A DNA stretch of 64,000 nucleotides. Origin: Tubulanus polymorphus (taxonomy: Eukaryota > Nemertea > Palaeonemertea > Tubulaniformes > Tubulanidae). The notes below the pieces were generated by a model, which saw only the letters and a program-made list of their open reading frames with translations, did no database searches and was not told the origin of the DNA. The stretch is taken from positions 2,170,001 through 2,234,000 of the forward strand of contig NC_134028.1 of assembly GCF_964204645.1 (NCBI RefSeq), given 5' to 3'. Shown here piece by piece: positions 25,905 through 36,611 of this stretch (positions within the stretch are counted from its first letter, which is position 1; each line of letters begins with the position of its first letter). Position numbers and translations under genes: made by a program.

Positions 25905-26045
25905 TTGTTTGTCCGCTGCAGCCGTTTTAAGACATCCTCACTTGCCAGGGTATGGTATCGCTGCTGAACTCACTTCAGAACGGCTAAAGCTTAGTGAGTT
26001 CGAATCCCTTGATGGGTGAAGACGTTCTAAGACTCTGGCGAGCAA
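25905..26045 (+). mobile_element. tRNA-like SINE copy (with a box B-like motif)
   Basis: CATCCTCACTTGCCAGGGTA, GAACTCACTTC, GAACGGCTAAAGC and AGTTCGAATCCCTTGATGG occur in the same order as in 22670-22800 (reverse strand). The two copies are about 3 kb apart in opposite orientation on either side of ANKRD40. Confidence 0.6.
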
Positions 26046-28930
26046 GTTTATATTTTTAGGGGCAGCTCTAGACACTTTTACTGTGGCGAACACATGATGG
26101 ATAAATATTGTTGCATTTGCCAATTCCATCAACACTAGTGCTTTATTTAAAGAAATTATTCTCTCAATCAACACTTTCAAGCAACCTAAATAACTCTCAC
26201 AATATGTTTCATACGTTTTTTCAATTAGGTTAAAAAGATATAGGAATTCGTGTTAGTCCAGTGATGGTCCATGTTAACCGGCATTATCAGTGATGGTTTC
26301 ACAGATCCTGTTACAATGTCTAGCATGGGCACAATTCACACAAAAGTGCTAAAAACCACGCACCAACAGATATGACCATAAATGATAGGTTTTAATCCAT
26401 ATAAATCTTTTATTTGTACAAATTACATAGTTAATCAACAACTACTACAATTATTTTTGTATTTCTATTTACAACACATGCTTTATAATACACAATCCAA
26501 CTTGCATACCGGTACTCTCTTACATTTCTGTGTGGAACTACATGAGAAAAAACATTTTCAGTAATGAAGTTTAATCACTTAAATTACTGATCCCTGCAGA
26601 GTTGAATAACCGAATAACATGTAACATTTAAGGTCATCCATTTATTTTTAAGTACCAATCTACTTCCTGCGAATTGGACATCAGACACTCGTCACTATTC
26701 TTCCATGTTTTTGATCGAAAATGAACTAACAAATGCTCCTCAAAAAGTGATAACCCAGACTTTAAAGAATGCAAACTGATACTTGCATCTTGAATTTTCT
26801 AAAACTTCATGGGTAAAGTTTCCATAGATAACTCCTTAGCCACATATCTAATAGTTTTAGATGGATGACCTCTATATTTGAATGAACTACATAACAACAG
26901 TGACGAACTAAACTGGTAAAATATCAGTGTAAATGTAGTGCTGCCATCTCTTCCATACAAATGACTTAATCAAATGCGCAGAAAAATACTTCGAAGTTTA
27001 AGCAGTCGGTATGTATGTTTACTGTTAAGGACAAGGAACTGTATGTCTTGACTCTGATGAAATCTATTTTTAAAACATTCAAAATAACAATTCTATAATA
27101 GCAGACCGCGTATATATGGCTACAGTTTATGAAGCAGTATTGAAGTAACACTTAGTACCATTTTCATCCAGAGGTTATCAAGACCTAGAGCTCAGTTCCA
27201 TTAGTTAAGAAATTAGATTGCTGCAACCTCAATACTTAGGGTACAAATCCACAGCCTGCACTTCCTTTTTTGATTAGTTGATTAGTTATGGGCCCAAATC
27301 TCGGAGATAGTGTTTGTTAAGTCGTGGCAGGCCCTATGAACCGGAACCAGGTGAATTGAATTGTTGCAGTAAATTTTCCTATCATACCTTTCATATAGCT
27401 TACAAACCTGAGAACTAATAACAATGTAAATTGTATCAACAACACATTTACGATTATTGACAAGGTTTAGTGTTAATGGGGGAATTACTGCAAGTTTTAT
27501 TCTACCTAAAATATGTTAAGGTCACCATTTCGTTCATACATGTAAAACCAAAACTTCTGGACAGGTAGGATAGAATATGACATAGATATTAAACAGATTG
27601 ACAAAGATTAAAACATGATTTTCACAATACAATCAATATAGGCATACGTGCACATGTATTAAATCATGACTTGTCTAACAAAAAGAATTTGTCCAATTAT
27701 TACAATGACTTAGGAAGAACATATCTTTGAAATAATAAGGAGTGTTACTAATGCTATGTCTATTTTATGTACAGATGAGATTAAAAATTTAAATAAATAA
27801 AAAGATTACAATATAAAAACATGGGCACAAATGTATTAGTATATACAGCGTCTATCTTCAAACAACGATAGCTATTCAGTTTGGCGGCGTAGATACAAAT
27901 TCAAATAAAGTACTCCTCACAGTTGCAGGAGTCGAATTCCAGCTTCCGGTCTGAGATTACGTGGAACCTCGTATTAATCAATGGACACACAAGGCTCAGA
28001 CATAACAAACCGAAATGTGTAAATCAATAATTGATTTTACACAGCGATATACCGTACAAAATAGATATCTTGGTCCCCTGAAGTGTGATGCAACACGAGG
28101 TGCCATTGTAATCATCTATTTCAACCTACTGGTTGAGCAGTACTCAAATTTCTTAATAGATATAAGACAAACTAATGATTGAGGAAGTTTTTTTTACAAT
28201 TTTACATACATTAACTCTCTAAAAATAATTAACAATGCCCAAAACTTATTTCAAACCCGATTTAGTCAAAACGTTTTTGATATTTTCTCTATAATTTGCA
28301 TATCAAGGTATACAAGTTCATTTGATTTACACGTATCTAGCATAAATCTTTCATCAGTTTTGATTAAAATTTCTTCAATAGCTAACATTAACATATCATA
28401 TTGCATTATTAACTCATAACAATTATAGTTGAACTAGAAATTACACACGCACGTTCATTTAAATAACGACTAATGAATTTCTTTCTGAAAATCGACTCAT
28501 TTTCTAATTGTTCTAGATAAAAAGAATTTCATAACATCTATTAGAATCATTCAAGTCATTTTTATATAAAAAGGTATAGTTAAAATATGTGCTTGCAGAA
28601 GTCCTCAATTGAAAACCTTTTAAAACATGTGTACGATGAATCAGTTGACTCAAAGCACCATTCAATATCTTTTTCCATTACATAAGATTCCAATCCATCC
28701 ATCATAATTTTGTAAAGTGTGAATATCAGTAATGATGCCGTAGGACATGAGACAGACAGACAAATCTATTTCGGGAAGATCAGTAGTCAGATGAACTGAT
28801 TGTCAAAATGAATACATTATAGAATTATGCCTACCACACCAAACATACAGTAAATAATTTGTTGGTAAAAATAATGTCGAAACTGATTAGCAGGTTAGAC
28901 GAGAAGATACACAATATCCGTGTATGATGA
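26046..28930. other. Intergenic AT-rich DNA, no gene seen
   Basis: No ORF here has recognisable protein content. Part of it may be the 3' UTR of the minus-strand kinase gene, whose stop codon is at 29472-29474, but I could not single out a poly(A) signal. Confidence 0.4.
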
Positions 28931-28933
28931 TGA

Positions 28934-28997
28934 CCATCATCAGGCGTACTCAACTCAGTACGCCTGATGATGGCTAACAGTGGTTAGCCGAAACGTC
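28934..28997 (+). ncRNA. Hammerhead-ribozyme-like motif, Penelope-like-element type
   Basis: CTGATGA (28964-28970) is followed by a 7-bp stem GGCTAAC/GTTAGCC (28972-28978 with 28983-28989) and then GAAACGTC (28990-28997). These are the catalytic core, stem II and GAAA...GUC cleavage context of a hammerhead ribozyme. The very short, palindromic ACGT in place of a full stem III is known from Penelope-like-element hammerheads that act as dimers. One extra T lies between CTGATGA and stem II. The core's left part sits in a perfect 17-bp inverted repeat (28934-28950 / 28957-28973). Stem I pairing is weak, so activity is unproven. Confidence 0.55.
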
Positions 28998-29471
28998 GCT
29001 CCTCAAATACAATCATTCTGATATAGAATTTTTCAATTTTGGCTTTGTTATTGTGGGATTTCTCTCGTTATTGGCAGGTTTTCATGTGATCCGACTTTTG
29101 ACTGATATATTTACAAATCATCATACCAGTACCTGTTTCATATTGGAACTGAAACATACTAATGACGTTTAAACCATGACATTTATGCGACCCATAAAAT
29201 TAATACGGGCCATAACTTTGTTCCGAAATGTAACACCATAGTTTGAAAATGGTGGCCTACCACGATTCCGGAAGTTATCGTAATTATGTAAGATAAATAA
29301 GTATCTCTCTCGTTCTTTAAAAAAAAAACCAACCTATCCTATCGCGCTCGTCCATAAAGTTGCATTTCGCTCGATCATACATCCTGAATATCATATACGT
29401 AAATAAACGGTTAAAGTGCACCATTATAGATAAAAGTGTATCATTCTCACATCCTATACCAATCACAGGCA
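28998..29471. other. Intergenic / probable 3' UTR of the minus-strand kinase gene
   Basis: No coding content. The stretch lies directly downstream of the kinase stop codon on the minus strand. Confidence 0.4.
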
Positions 29472-32400
29472 TTAAGACGCCTCCGTCGCGTCAGATACAA
29501 CAGGTCCTAGAATTTCATTCACGAACGGCGAAATGTCAACATTCAAGCCTTCGTACTTTTTAATAAACGCGTGTTCGAGCAGTTTTTTGTAATTCGGTCG
29601 TTCGACATACGGTTTCTTCAAGCTATAAATATAAAACAAAATAAGAAAAACAAATACTTGATTATACTTCAAAATTACAGCAATAACTGCATTAATCTGA
29701 ATTGTAAGTAAAAGTACAGCGAAGTTCCAACCTAGAATATCTAAGAGATTACTTACCATTGAACGATAAAATCTTCAAATTCTGAAGAGAACTGATTTGG
29801 TGGAAGTGTCGGAGCTGGATCTTGGACAACTGCTCTCAATTGATCAAATGGCGTGGCCCACGAGTTGTATGGAAACTTGCCAGTTGCAAGTTCGATCTAA
29901 AATTTGAAAATTTGTAAATCTGATCAGAAACTTCACGGACCAGTCTGATATACCTGGTACTCCAAAACCCAGTCTGATATACTTCTAAAACCACTCTTAC
30001 AATTAACCGTTACAGATTCCAATGAAAAATGTCAAACCATAAAGAAGCTACAGGCACCTCATAATTCAGGCCAAAATGATATTTTTGGGCACAAAAAAGG
30101 TCACACGATGTCTGATTGCGTGGCCCAATTTTTCTGATGGGCCCTAGAGATGAATAAATAAAATGTTTCAATACATACCATAGTTATACCAAGACTCCAT
30201 ACATCGGTTCTTACATCATACCCTTTCTGGTCTTTTTCTGGATTAATTCTTTCAGGCTAAAAATGGAATGTCGATGTCAAATCAGTACACAGTCAATTAA
30301 GCAAAGCCTTCAGTTTATGGTTGTAGGTATTCGAGACTATTTATAGTCTGGATTATAGTTATTTCACCCACAATATAAATTCGACTAAGTTGTTTTTACT
30401 TTTGTTTTGACGTTTCGGGAGGATTACTTCCACCCATCTTCAGAGATTAATTTGAAAATAAATGTTAAAACTTGTTTTTAAGTCGTTGTCTAAAGCTTAA
30501 CTCAGATCGACTGCAACTCGATCATCAACGGGTTGCATGGTTTGTTGACTGCAGATTTGCTACTTAGAACGCTACGCCATGTGAGGCAATACTTGACACT
30601 GACTGGGTATGATGTCGAGATCGGTCATAGGAAATAGAACTAGCTGACTGATCGGATCCTAGTCGACCTGAGTTAGGCATCAGAATAAAACTCGTCTGGG
30701 ATAAGATTGATTTCCAGAAGAATGTAAAGCATAACCTACCGCCATGTAAGGTTTACAACCAGCATCCATTGTTTTAGCGACAGAATCCACTAAATGTCCG
30801 CTGATGCCAAAGTCACATATTTTAACCTGTCCGTTACGATTTATTAATATATTCGATGGTTTGATATCTCTGTGAATAACGTTCAACTCTTCTTTCAGAA
30901 AGTGCAAAGCATTCACGACCTAACACAGTAAATAAAACAGTTGTTTTGAGAGACACCTGAGACATTCTTGAAATGAAGTTAGAAATAATGTCACGATATC
31001 CTTTCCGAACAAAAATCGTTTATACTAATCATTGCTTACCGCGGCGGCAATAGTGCCTAAAATTTCTTCGGGAATTGAATTCTTCAATTTGAAAGCTTCT
31101 TTATAAAATTTGTCCAAAGATGTATCCATGAGCTCCATGCAAATCCACACATCACCCTACATAAAGATAACCAACATTAAAAGGATTTCCGGAAGACAAT
31201 GTCGACCGTTCTTATCGTTCTAGTGTGGGAAAATATATATATCGTTTGATAAATGAAAATAGATTATCCAGCTTACCTCCCGAAATAGAGCACCGTAAAA
31301 TCGAATGGTATAAGGACAAGAACTGCTTTGCATCGACACGTCAAGATCCATACGCAATCGTTTTTGTTCTTTTGTGTTTACAGTGACAGCAATTCGCTGA
31401 ATAACGAAAAGAATAAAATTCCAAATTTTCAAACACAAACAATTAATTTATGACAAATTAGACGAGTTTCATCGGTGAATCAGTGTTTTATCGAATTCGC
31501 TTAAAACCTTTCAATGCTGACTAATTAGGACTAATACCCAAAAGTGCTGGAGATAATTTGAAGAAAATTCCAGCCCACTGTGTTGAATAACGGGTGTCTA
31601 CATCACGGCCACTATGTGCTGCCATTTTTCAAAAGATAGAAACGAATTAAAATAACATCAATCCACCTCAAGTCCATACCTTGACAGCCATAATTAATCC
31701 AGTTGGTTGATGTTTCATCTTCTCAACGACTCCGTACGCCCCGCGACCGAGTTCAATGATCGTCTCTAAATCAGTGGCGTCTACGTCGTAATCTTGACCG
31801 TCAACTGTGAGCGTAGCATGATCCTGAAGGTTACGCGGTGGCCTGCAAGCAAATACACGCATCAATACAAAATAGAATCAATTGAACCCGTAATTGCTAG
31901 AATTGCAATTCAACTCATTTATCTATATCCACAAAGGCTTAGTGCAAAATACAAGGTCTGCTTGAGTAAAATCTTATATCGGAAAAACCATGACGTATGA
32001 TTTTCTCTACACTTATACATGCGAGCAACTATGAGCCACGCAGACCAGACTTTATAACACAGCAGCTCGACTTTAAAAACCCATAATACTAAACCAATAT
32101 TTTCAAGTATGTTACTGCGGAACATGGCCCAAAAAAAACACCCGGTACTCACACAGGACTAGGCGGGGTCTGGTTCATATCATTGAAGTCAAATTTCAAA
32201 TTTTGTTTCCTTCTCTTCCCTGAAATGAAAGAACTATGCATTTTAATCCAGGTAGAATATTAAAAGAATTGTCAAAATTTCTCAGTTGGTACCAGCCAGG
32301 TGTATGCACACAATAGTTCAACAAGCTATTCTAAATTGACAATATTGACAGGAAGATATTTGTTGTTGAGAGCAAATGCTCAATATGAAAGATCTGTTTG

Positions 32401-32794
32401 TTTCCATCACAAATAAAAATGCTTTATTTGATCAATTCAAACATCCTTCTGCTTGTAACATACGGAGATAGCATACATGTATGAATGTGACTTTATCATT
32501 GTAAGCCGTGGTTTTCCGGCAATAATTCGAGAACATGACACATCTATGACCTCTGCCTTACTTAAGACAAAGGCAATTCAAAGAAAAACCCTAAAACCTT
32601 AGTTTATCAAAAACGAAGAATAAGGCATAGGCCATTTATATTAGCCCAGAAATAAATATCAGTAATTCCTTACTTTTTATCTTTTTATCATTATCACTCG
32701 AAGATTTGTGCAGTAAAACTGGCGCCGAGGCCCCCTCCTTGTCGCAGACAGTTTCATTCTTTTTAATATCCTCATTAGAACTAATATCATCCAT
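29472..32794 (-). CDS. MAP2K6: Dual-specificity MAP kinase kinase, MKK3/MKK6 class
   Basis: Nine coding exons on the minus strand: 32674-32794, 32153-32219, 31680-31842, 31277-31396, 31040-31156, 30740-30919, 30179-30256, 29757-29896, 29472-29622. They total 1137 nt (378 aa) and the frame closes. An in-frame stop lies just upstream of this ATG. A basic-hydrophobic docking site [10 protein letters not shown] (41-50) precedes the kinase domain. The Gly loop GRGAYG is at 95-100, the ATP-binding Lys in AVK at 117, HRD at 212-214, DFG at 232-234, the activation sites Ser242 and Thr246 in SVAKT, and APE at 256-258. The family phosphorylates p38 MAPK on Thr and Tyr. PPRNL before the kinase domain and [13 protein letters not shown] favour MKK3/6 over MKK4. 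Two upstream ATG exons (33589-33658 and 34884-34932) end in the same phase and probably start other isoforms. Confidence 0.93.
30409..30443 (-). ncRNA. Degenerate hammerhead-like motif in a MAP2K intron
   Basis: On the minus strand, CTGAAGA is followed by TGGGTGG...CCTCCC (an imperfect stem II) and GAAACGTC. The order and spacing match the motif at 28964-28997, including the extra T after the first box. Position 7 of CUGANGA tolerates change in hammerheads. It lies in the intron between exons 6 and 7, in the sense orientation of the gene. Confidence 0.45.
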
Positions 32795-33153
32795 AATCGT
32801 AAACAATATCTATCCGCAATATCAGTAAAAAACCAGAAAATCTGGTGCATGAAACTAAACCCGACTGATAGCTATGAAATCAAAGCGAGCACTGAGTGCG
32901 CATGAATGTTGTCATCAGTCACTCGCATGTGCTTTGATAGAAATTGGGAATCCCAGGTTGAATTGACACTTCCATGTAGTATATATTTGCAGACACACCT
33001 GAACTGTGTCAAATAGGCCTACATATTCATATTCAGTTCGCGCAGACAATAGGAATTAGGAATTCACCTAAGAATAATTGATTTTCACATATGGTATTTG
33101 AGAATTATTTTCCTGTTGAATCCGCCTGCCCTATCATTCCCAATGAATAGATG

Positions 33154-33588
<435 letters not shown>

Positions 33589-33603
<15 letters not shown>

Positions 33604-33658
33604 CAATTTCAGTTGATGATGACAAATAGTTAATTCTCCCCTCGATATCCTCATCCAT
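33589..33658 (-). other. Candidate alternative first coding exon of the MAP2K gene (isoform starting MDEDIEG)
   Basis: An ATG at 33658 (minus strand), with an in-frame TAG four codons upstream, opens 23 codons ([10 protein letters not shown]...EFLP) plus one base. It then meets CTG|GTAACA, a usable donor. The exon ends in phase 1, exactly as needed to join exon 2 at 32219 and continue as [10 protein letters not shown]. The peptide is acidic and ordinary in composition. The 15 nt before the donor are duplicated in inverse orientation by the palindrome. This is inference from splice logic only. Confidence 0.5.
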
Positions 33659-34883
33659 TTCGATTGAAATCTATTATTCAAAACTTCAATTTAACAAAGC
33701 CTCAGTTTAAGTGCTGTATACATGCCAGCAATCTACTTACGTACCGGTACATGTCTACGTTTATATCAGGGTCCCGACAGATCAGTCATTCCTGGATTTT
33801 TATGGAGAAAATTTCAAATTTGGAGGAAGTATTTGTATAACTTTCATATCCTCCTAAATCAGTATTGTTTATCTCGATAAACTGCTAATTCATCGGTAAG
33901 CAAATATTTATCCTAAACACTACAATTTCTAATTCAGTAACTGCTTAATTTGGTAAGAAAAATTATCCTGGTCCCAACTGTTCAGGCATGGTCTACTGTA
34001 CAACTAAACTTAAAATTACCTATATCTCAAAATAGAAGGAGTTTCTGGCATTTTGCTCAAATTAATGCAGTTCTAAAAACGTTTTAAAAAGGCAAGGATT
34101 TTCGGTTTATACTGAATCGAAATTAATAAACAGGTGACGTATAAACAGAATAATCAATGATACATGGGAATTACAGAATTTATAAGCTGTCCTTAGATCT
34201 AAATAACGTAACATGTGCTATCGCAAAAATATCAAGCACTGATCTGTTGTTCCCCGGCAAATCCAATTTCCAGGAAAAAAATGAATTGATGAAAATGTAA
34301 ATCTATACACGACATGAAAAATCTGATCATCAATTAAAAACAGTTTACAACATTTTTTCTGAATGCTTTATATGTCAAAGAAATTAAACTGACCAAGACC
34401 AGGAATGTTTTTGACACCTGCGATTTTTCATACAGGCCCCTACTTAAACAATAGACAATAGATATAGACAACTAAACTGGTTTCAATTATTCTTGTACCT
34501 TAAAGCAAACCTTTAACATTATAATTCTTTGTCAAATAAAGTAATACATATATTTTTACAACAAATTTGTACATGGAATCAGATTTGTAGGCCTAACCAA
34601 TTTTAAAACCGATTTCTGCTTAAATCAGTCGAACTAGTTGACTACCACCCACTTAGACCTGATATCTGACTAAACAATTTACAATGACCTATGAAATATA
34701 TTTTTACGACGATCTATTTCTAACGCTTTATTTCAGACCCAGAAACAGGGATCGAGGAATGCAATATGATTTAAAATCAAAGTTCAAACATCAACTGAAC
34801 TTATCTATCCTATAGTCTAATAAAAGTATGTGACGCATTATCAACCAATCCCAGTCTGATACCAATACCTAAAATTGCCTTAC
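33659..34883. other. Non-coding, upstream part of the MAP2K locus
   Basis: AT-rich, no supported exon. If the upstream promoter is used, this is intron of the kinase gene. Confidence 0.4.
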
Positions 34884-34932
34884 CTGCCATGATGAGGCCT
34901 GGAAAGAGATACTCGGCGTTGTAATGTATATC
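34884..34932 (-). other. Candidate alternative first coding exon of the MAP2K gene (isoform starting MAG)
   Basis: On the minus strand TTTTCAG precedes a 49-nt exon that ends ATG GCA G|GTAAGG. The ATG (34890) and phase-1 donor allow direct joining to exon 2 at 32219, giving [12 protein letters not shown]. That N-terminus closely resembles vertebrate MKK6 in length and in placing the docking site at the extreme N-terminus. The resulting protein would be 340 aa, near the family's usual length. Confidence 0.6.
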
Positions 34933-35616
34933 CTGAAAATACAAAAATTGATATAGGCCTATATATTTTTATTCGGTTACCGGTACTATATTCACAGCTA
35001 GGCCTACTGATTGTGAATAACATATTCTATTAAATCAACTGGATCCAGTTCCACAGTTCTGAGTTATATTTAACCCTAGAGTTAAAACTTTGAAAATGAA
35101 CTGATGCTTACTCAAGAGTTAACTCTAACTCACAACTGTGGAAGTAGATTTTGGAGGGGTCAGTCTAGATATGCTTGCCCAATGGGCAAGTGGCTTATTC
35201 CTTAGATCGAACCCTGCTATTTCATTCCAAATGCATGGATGGATTGGATGTTGGTGTTTAGGCCTATTTATTGGATTTTCAATTATAGTGGGAAGGGATA
35301 GGCTCACTGACTGTTATTGTGAATGACAATAGTTCAGTTAAAGCAGGTAAGAGGATCTGATACTCGGGCTACCTTCAAGCTTCAACACCAACCGAGGAAA
35401 TTCACTTGGCCACTTTGAGCAGGTGAGGGAGAAGGGAGAAATAAGAGACGGGTGTACCTGTTGTGTAAAAGTACGTGGGGAGGAGTCGAGACAACACGAG
35501 AAGAGATGATAGAGAAAACCTTTATGTGGCATTATTTCTTATTTAGCTGTTTGGTTGCATACAATTAACACATTCAGAAGCACGAGATATTATAGTTAAA
35601 GACCACGAATTCTTAC

Positions 35617-35642
35617 CTCAAACCTTGTCTTGCAGGAATTTC
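35617..35642 (-). other. Candidate 26-nt 5' UTR microexon of the MAP2K gene
   Basis: The minus strand reads TTTTTCAG, then 26 nt, then GAG|GTAAGA. It lies upstream of the MAG exon, and both splice sites are strong. An upstream GC-rich leader exon could end at CCGTAG|GTAAAT (35965), beside GGCCCCGGCGCGCGC. No reading frame is required of it. Confidence 0.4.
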
Positions 35643-35965
35643 CTGAAAAACTGAGTCATAAAATCGTGTTAGTTGGAAATTGAGAGGATATCACTTGTGA
35701 GGAAAACCCACTCTGACGTCATCAGTCATGAGTCACACTCGCTTCCCACAGTAAATTCAATTTCAATTTCAACTTCAATTTATTCATCATAAATCAAGAC
35801 TACAAGATTGTGGATCTGAAGAAAAACAACAACAACAAACCAACGAAAACGAAAATGCACAATAAAACAATAAAGGAGAGAGAGAGAGGTAATACAACAT
35901 CTAATATAGGCCTATACATACAATATTCTTTAATTGATATTTACAAACATATCGATAAATTTACC

Positions 35966-36611
35966 TACGGAAACCGGCCTCGGGCCCCGGCGCGCGCTAG
36001 CAAAAAATGAGTCTTCATCGTTTAAGAATGGGGAAAATAGGATAGGTGACAAATTTTCACCTTTGTCTTACTGCAGCTGAAATATTGTGATGTGTTACCG
36101 TTAAACTTAACGCATGATTTGACCGAATAGTAGATATTTCTAAATATTAAAAAATTCTCCGTAGGCGTCCAAAATGTAACCCGACGAGCCACCTACCGGA
36201 GTGTGCTGCCATCTAGTGAATAAATGTGAAACCAAACCCAATACTTTTCTAACAATGTAATTTTCCTTCACCTTTGATGCGAGTACTCAGGGACTATTGA
36301 CTATCACAAAAGAATCTCGTTAAAAGTTTCGTAGAACTGTGAAAGTGTTTAAGCTCTGCAGCTGATACTAAAATCTGAATTGAATTGAATTTAGTACCTA
36401 ATCCAAACACGAGGGAGCGCCGTGGTCGGCTGATGAAAAATAAAGAAAGGCAGTCATTAAATGATGCTGAGATGCGCGAGGTAACATCGACGTCCAACAA
36501 TTCTTCAGAATTTCATCAATTGTGGATTACTCTCAAACGAGCAGATAGCGTCAGTGGATTTATGGGATAATCTCTTATGGATTAATATAACCTGTGTGCG
36601 AATCACCGTGT
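35966..36611. promoter_or_regulatory. Probable divergent promoter region between MAP2K and Tweety genes
   Basis: The two genes are head to head. The candidate kinase leader exon ends at 35965 and the Tweety ATG is at 36612. A GC- and CpG-rich patch at 35970-36000 stands out against AT-rich surroundings. A 61-codon ORF at 36385-36570 (+) precedes the Tweety start and may be an upstream ORF in its leader; it resembles no family I know. Confidence 0.4.

Noticed and set aside
36385-36570. 61-codon ORF upstream of the Tweety start as a separate gene
   Set aside because: There is no family resemblance, and its position in the expected 5' leader makes an incidental upstream ORF more likely.
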